Below, in pieces: positions 50,798 to 54,060 of a stretch of 54,060 nt of DNA (positions are counted from its first letter, which is position 1; each line of letters opens with the position of its first letter). Origin of the DNA: an uncultured Ruminococcus sp. (lineage in GTDB: Bacteria; Bacillota; Clostridia; Oscillospirales; Ruminococcaceae); the NCBI RefSeq assembly GCF_946415235.1, contig NZ_CAMKRR010000012.1, positions 1 through 54,060 on the forward strand, read 5' to 3'. Made by a program: the position numbers and the translations under genes. The notes beneath the pieces are model-generated. The model was given only the letters and a program-made list of their open reading frames with translations. It did no database searches and was not told where the DNA came from.

Positions 50798-52402
50798 ATG
50801 ATAACAGTAACTGATGTGAGTGTGCAGTTCGGCGGCTCCACTCTTTTTAAAAACGTAAACCTTAAATTCACAAACGGCAACTGCTACGGCGTTATCGGCG
50901 CAAACGGCGCGGGAAAATCGACCTTTCTCCGTGTGCTCTGCGGCGAGCTCGAACCTGCTTCGGGTGAAGTTGTAATGCCCAAGGAGGAACGCCTCAGCGT
51001 TCTTAAGCAGGATCACTTCGCTTACGACGAGTACACCGTACTCGATACCGTAATTATGGGAAATGCCAGACTTTATCAGATAATGCAGGAAAAGGACGCT
51101 CTTTACGCAAAGGAGGACTTCTCCGAGGAGGACGGCGTAAAGGCTTCTGAGCTTGAAGGCGAATTTGCCGAGCTCAATGGCTGGGAGGCAGAGTCCGACG
51201 CTTCAAAGCTCATACAGGGTCTCGGACTTTCCGAGGATATTCTCTATTCGCAGATGTCGTCCCTTTCGGGTAACGAAAAGGTCAAGGTGCTGCTTGCACA
51301 GGCTCTTTTCGGCAATCCCGACATCATTCTCCTCGATGAGCCTACGAACCACCTTGACATTGACGCGGTACGCTGGCTCGAGGAGTTCCTTTCGGAGTAC
51401 TTCGGTACGGTCATCGTTGTATCCCACGACCGTCACTTCCTGAATAACGTCTGCACTCATATTGTCGATATCGACTACAACAAGATAAAGATGTATGTGG
51501 GCAACTACGAATTCTGGTACGAGTCCAGCCAGCTCATTCAGCGCATGATAAAGCAGCAGAACAAGAAGAACGAGGAGAAGATAAAAGAGCTCAAGGACTT
51601 TATCGCACGTTTCTCGGCCAATAAATCAAAGTCAAATCAGGCGACCTCACGCCGAAAGCTCATTGAAAAGCTCACCGTTGAGGAGCTCCCCGCGTCAAGC
51701 AGAAGATATCCGTTCATCGGCTTCGATATGGACAGAGACCTGGGCAAGGATATACTTCAGGTCGATGGGCTTACAAAGACGGTAGACGGCGTAAAGCTCC
51801 TCGACAACGTAAGCTTTACCCTCGGCAGGAACGACAAGGTTGCCTTTGTGGGCGAGAGCGAACAGGCTATAACCATGCTTTTCAAGATACTTATGGAAGA
51901 GGAGCAGCCCGATTCGGGAAGCTTCAAATGGGGAGTATCCGTCACCACTTCATATATGCCCGTTGATAACTCAGAGTATTTCAACGGCTGCGAGCTTTCA
52001 ATACTCGACTGGATACGCCAGTACTCCGTAAAGGACGAGACAGAGACCTATCTCCGCGGCTTCCTCGGACGTATGCTGTTCTCGGGGGACGATGTGTACA
52101 AGCCCGTAAATGTACTCTCGGGAGGAGAAAAAGTGAGATGTATGTTCTCGCGCATGATGCTTTTCGGCTCGAATGTGCTTGTGCTCGACCGTCCTACCAA
52201 CCACCTCGACCTTGAAAGCATTACCGCTGTTAACAACAGCCTTATCAATTTCAAGGGAGTCGTGATCCTTGCTTCTCACGACCATGAGATAATGCAGACC
52301 ACTGCCAACCGTATCATCGAGATACTTCCTCAGGGCTGCCTTGACAGACAGGGAACTTACGAAGAATTCATAGATTTCAAGAAAGAAAACGGACTTATGT
52401 GA
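50798..52402 (+). CDS. ABC-F family ATPase with degenerate second domain (YkpA/YbiT-like)
   Basis: A 534-residue cytosolic ABC-F protein that acts on translation. Domain 1 is intact: Walker A GANGAGKST, LSGNEKVKVL as an unusual signature, Walker B IILLDEPTNHLD and SHDRHFL. The interdomain arm (about 240-300) is Lys-rich. Domain 2 has a broken Walker A, GESEQAITM, with no Gly-Lys-Thr, and Walker B VLVLDRPTNHLD in which Arg replaces the catalytic Glu; only the LSGGEKVR signature is standard. So it probably hydrolyses ATP at one site. It starts with AAGGAG 7 bases before the ATG. The convergent hypothetical gene begins 34 bases downstream. Confidence 0.9.
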   Translation: MITVTDVSVQFGGSTLFKNVNLKFTNGNCYGVIGANGAGKSTFLRVLCGELEPASGEVVMPKEERLSVLKQDHFAYDEYTVLDTVIMGNARLYQIMQEKDALYAKEDFSEEDGVKASELEGEFAELNGWEAESDASKLIQGLGLSEDILYSQMSSLSGNEKVKVLLAQALFGNPDIILLDEPTNHLDIDAVRWLEEFLSEYFGTVIVVSHDRHFLNNVCTHIVDIDYNKIKMYVGNYEFWYESSQLIQRMIKQQNKKNEEKIKELKDFIARFSANKSKSNQATSRRKLIEKLTVEELPASSRRYPFIGFDMDRDLGKDILQVDGLTKTVDGVKLLDNVSFTLGRNDKVAFVGESEQAITMLFKILMEEEQPDSGSFKWGVSVTTSYMPVDNSEYFNGCELSILDWIRQYSVKDETETYLRGFLGRMLFSGDDVYKPVNVLSGGEKVRCMFSRMMLFGSNVLVLDRPTNHLDLESITAVNNSLINFKGVVILASHDHEIMQTTANRIIEILPQGCLDRQGTYEEFIDFKKENGLM

Positions 52403-52405
52403 GAA

Positions 52406-52445
52406 AAAGCCTTAAAGCGGTCATGATAAACTGCTTTAAGGCTTT
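52406..52445. terminator. shared terminator hairpin between convergent genes
   Basis: AAAGCCTTAAAGC (52406-52418) with GCTTTAAGGCTTT (52433-52445), 13-bp perfect stem; it overlaps the last codons of the minus-strand gene. Confidence 0.75.
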
Positions 52446-52864
52446 AATGATTTTATGAGTATTTTGGCTTCAAAGAAATCACGTACTGCTTCGATGCCCT
52501 TGAATTCCATATATCTCGGATATCCAGGGGGATTATCCGCAGAGTAGGTCAGGTGATATATCCTGTAGATACCGCCGCCTCCGTGCAGGTCTCCCACAAG
52601 ATAAAGCACCTCGTCGTTGACCCCGTTGCTGGCAACAGCATAGATATTGTTCCTGAAAAGCTCGTGGTCTTCTCCAAGCTCTTTTTTCAATTCCCTTACG
52701 AAATAGCCTGTTGCCTCGGAGAGAAGCAAAAGCTTCCATGTGAACCTTGTTCCGTATTTCATATTAAGGTAACTGAAAGCTTCTTCTTCGGTCATTTTCT
52801 TCACCTGCAATTCGCTTTTTATCGTATCTGACGGGCTCATGCCCGTATATTCCGCGCCGTTCAC
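52436..52864 (-). CDS. Hypothetical protein, 142 residues
   Basis: A soluble protein of 142 residues without a recognised domain. It has a helical N-terminal half (EEEAFSYLNMKYGTRFTWKL) and a C-terminal part with GDLHGGGGIYRIYHLTY and PPGYPRYMEFKGIEAV. No signal or membrane helix is evident. The proposed GTG at 52864 has AGGAGG 11 bases upstream; an ATG at 52840 is the alternative. The gene is the last of a minus-strand series after sir2 (15 bases away), so it may be in the same operon. Function is unknown. Confidence 0.7.
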   Translation of the reverse strand: MNGAEYTGMSPSDTIKSELQVKKMTEEEAFSYLNMKYGTRFTWKLLLLSEATGYFVRELKKELGEDHELFRNNIYAVASNGVNDEVLYLVGDLHGGGGIYRIYHLTYSADNPPGYPRYMEFKGIEAVRDFFEAKILIKSLKP

Positions 52865-52879
52865 GCCGAAGCTGACCTC

Positions 52880-53593
52880 CTATATGCGGGAGAAAACTTC
52901 GCCTATCCTGTCGCAGATGAGCAGATCGGCGTTCTTGTCCATCTGAGTGGGCGACATATTGATGATAACAAGGTTATTTCCCTTGAAATAGCGGATAAGT
53001 CCCGCCGCAGGATATACGTTGAGAGAGGTTCCGCCGATTATGAGCGTATCCGCCGAAGCAATAGCGCGGACTGCTCCGTTTACCGTGTCGTCGTCGAGGG
53101 ACTCCTCATAAAGTACCACATCGGGCTTTATAATACCGCCGCAATCGCACTTCGGGACGCCCTGCGAGTCGGTAATGGCATGAACATCATGGAATTTCCT
53201 GCATTTTGTGCAGTAATTTCTGAGGACGCTGCCGTGAAGCTCGTATACGGTCTTACTGCCTGCCGCCTGATGAAGTCCGTCTATATTCTGAGTGACTACA
53301 GCGGTCAGCTTTCCCTCTTTTTCGAGCTCCGCAAGCTTTATATGAGCCGAATTTGGCTTAGCGTCAAGGCACAGCATCTTTGCTCTGTAGAAGCGGTAGA
53401 ACTCCTCGGTCTTTTTCATGAAAAACGTGTGGCTGAGTATAGTCTCGGGGGGATAGTCCCATTGCTGACTGTAAAGTCCGTCAACACTGCGGAAGTCGGG
53501 GATACCGCTCTCCGTGGAAACTCCCGCGCCGCCGAAAAAAACGATATTATGTGAGTTTTTTACTGTTTCCGAGAGCTTTTCAATATTGTCCAT
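52880..53593 (-). CDS. NAD-dependent protein deacylase, Sir2 family
   Basis: A 237-residue sirtuin that removes acyl groups from lysines using NAD. Motifs: FFGGAGVSTESGIPDFRSVD (NAD-binding and catalytic loop), VTQNIDGLHQAAGS, then YELHGSVLRNYCTKC with the catalytic His and the first zinc pair; the other zinc Cys are in PKCDCGG. GGTSLNVYPAAGL and VIINMSPTQMD complete the fold. The ATG at 53593 has AGGAG 7 bases upstream; a longer frame is inside yjbQ. It is 2 bases after yjbQ, so the two are cotranscribed. Confidence 0.95.
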   Translation of the reverse strand: MDNIEKLSETVKNSHNIVFFGGAGVSTESGIPDFRSVDGLYSQQWDYPPETILSHTFFMKKTEEFYRFYRAKMLCLDAKPNSAHIKLAELEKEGKLTAVVTQNIDGLHQAAGSKTVYELHGSVLRNYCTKCRKFHDVHAITDSQGVPKCDCGGIIKPDVVLYEESLDDDTVNGAVRAIASADTLIIGGTSLNVYPAAGLIRYFKGNNLVIINMSPTQMDKNADLLICDRIGEVFSRI

Positions 53594-53595
53594 AA

Positions 53596-53991
53596 TTATT
53601 CTCCTATGACCTTTACGTAGAATTTCCTTGTCCTCGGGCCGTCGAACTCGCAGAAGTAGATGTCCTGCCATGTGCCGAGAAGGAGCTTGCCGCCTGTGAC
53701 TATGATGGTCTCGCTTGCGCCTATTGCCGAGGATTTTATATGCGCGTCGGAATTTCCCTCAGCGTGACGGAAGGACTGAAGCTCGGGGAAGAATTTGTCA
53801 AGTCCCTTTATTACGTCGGTCTGTACGTCAGGATCGGCATTTTCATTGATAGTTATTGCGGCTGTGGTGTGTGGGCAGAAAACTATGCATATACCCTCGA
53901 GAACGCCGCTTTCCTTAACGGATTCGCTTACTTCTCTGGTGATATCCACAAGTCCTTCTGCGGGAGTGCTGAGTTTGAAATTGAATAACAT
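53596..53991 (-). CDS. yjbQ: YjbQ family protein (UPF0047)
   Basis: A 131-residue protein of the YjbQ/UPF0047 family, reported to have thiamine phosphate synthase-like activity when overproduced, though the physiological role is unclear. Conserved stretches are CIVFCPHTTAAITINENADP, then FRHAEGNSDAHIKSSAIG and LGTWQDIYFCEFDGPR. Length is normal. AAGGAGAT precedes the start. It is the first gene of a short operon with sir2. A TAGGGG-type hairpin lies upstream at 54027. Confidence 0.93.
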   Translation of the reverse strand: MLFNFKLSTPAEGLVDITREVSESVKESGVLEGICIVFCPHTTAAITINENADPDVQTDVIKGLDKFFPELQSFRHAEGNSDAHIKSSAIGASETIIVTGGKLLLGTWQDIYFCEFDGPRTRKFYVKVIGE

Positions 53992-54026
53992 GATGATCTC
54001 CTTTCGTAAATCAAAATTTATATTTG

Positions 54027-54052
54027 TAGGGGCGGATATTATCCGCCCGAAA
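54027..54052. repeat. TAGGGG-type hairpin repeat, last copy
   Basis: TAGGGGCGGATATTATCCGCCC followed by GAAATTA, almost the same as the copy at 7321 including the flanking GAAATTA. GGGCGGAT / ATCCGCCC forms a perfect stem. Confidence 0.7.
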
Positions 54053-54060
54053 TTACACTT

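Overview
The window reads as a chromosomal segment of a rumen or gut Ruminococcus, most like the R. flavefaciens group. The basis is established knowledge of that group: a secreted GH11-linker-GH10-dockerin xylanase, a second dockerin-bearing secreted esterase-like protein, a SCIFF peptide with its radical SAM maturase, class III FBPase and other Clostridia-type genes. No 16S gene is present, so the species is an inference.

Layout. 1-7300: divergent tRNA-Thr and tRNA-Leu genes, a fruK-fbp sugar-phosphate pair, a cation diffusion facilitator, an orphan zinc-ribbon protein and a large sensor-regulator fusion. 7300-16900: hairpin repeats, a candidate structured RNA, an ABC-F ATPase followed by a dockerin-SGNH protein, the SCIFF locus, an AraC regulator, a VanY-type carboxypeptidase and a peptide-binding lipoprotein. 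17300-24780: an A+T-richer accessory island with small unknown paralogues, a traX tail, the 3' end of pglX, complete pglZ and brxL (a BREX phage-defence remnant), a small XRE regulator and about 550 bases of hairpin-rich non-coding DNA that may encode two RNAs. It ends at tRNA-Gln. 24950-34900: housekeeping genes (vWA lipoprotein, pcrA, pyk, GNAT, Dabb, SDR, folC). 34900-40450: a GGDEF protein, a decayed EAL gene and the xylanase. 40750-54060: a SulP transporter, a Bce-type antimicrobial-peptide sensing and export module with its two-component system, a CobW-like GTPase, an amino-acid-binding lipoprotein, a second ABC-F protein, Sir2 and YjbQ.

How they work together. The Bce regulator and kinase (47.5-48.2 kb) probably act on a phased operator upstream of a small membrane protein-bceA-bceB operon (43-46.1 kb). 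The SCIFF peptide, hairpin and maturase form a RiPP cassette. The xylanase and the dockerin-SGNH protein are likely cellulosome clients. The BREX island lacks brxA, brxB, brxC and most of pglX, so it is probably a decayed system.

Best leads beyond ordinary annotation are: two structured-RNA candidates next to the BREX remnant; a third at 7.6-7.8 kb; a family of at least a dozen intergenic hairpins that share a TAGGGG/GCCC frame but have different, self-complementary arms; and helically phased ACATTAC boxes in front of the bce operon. All function calls come from reading motifs by eye; no database search was run.
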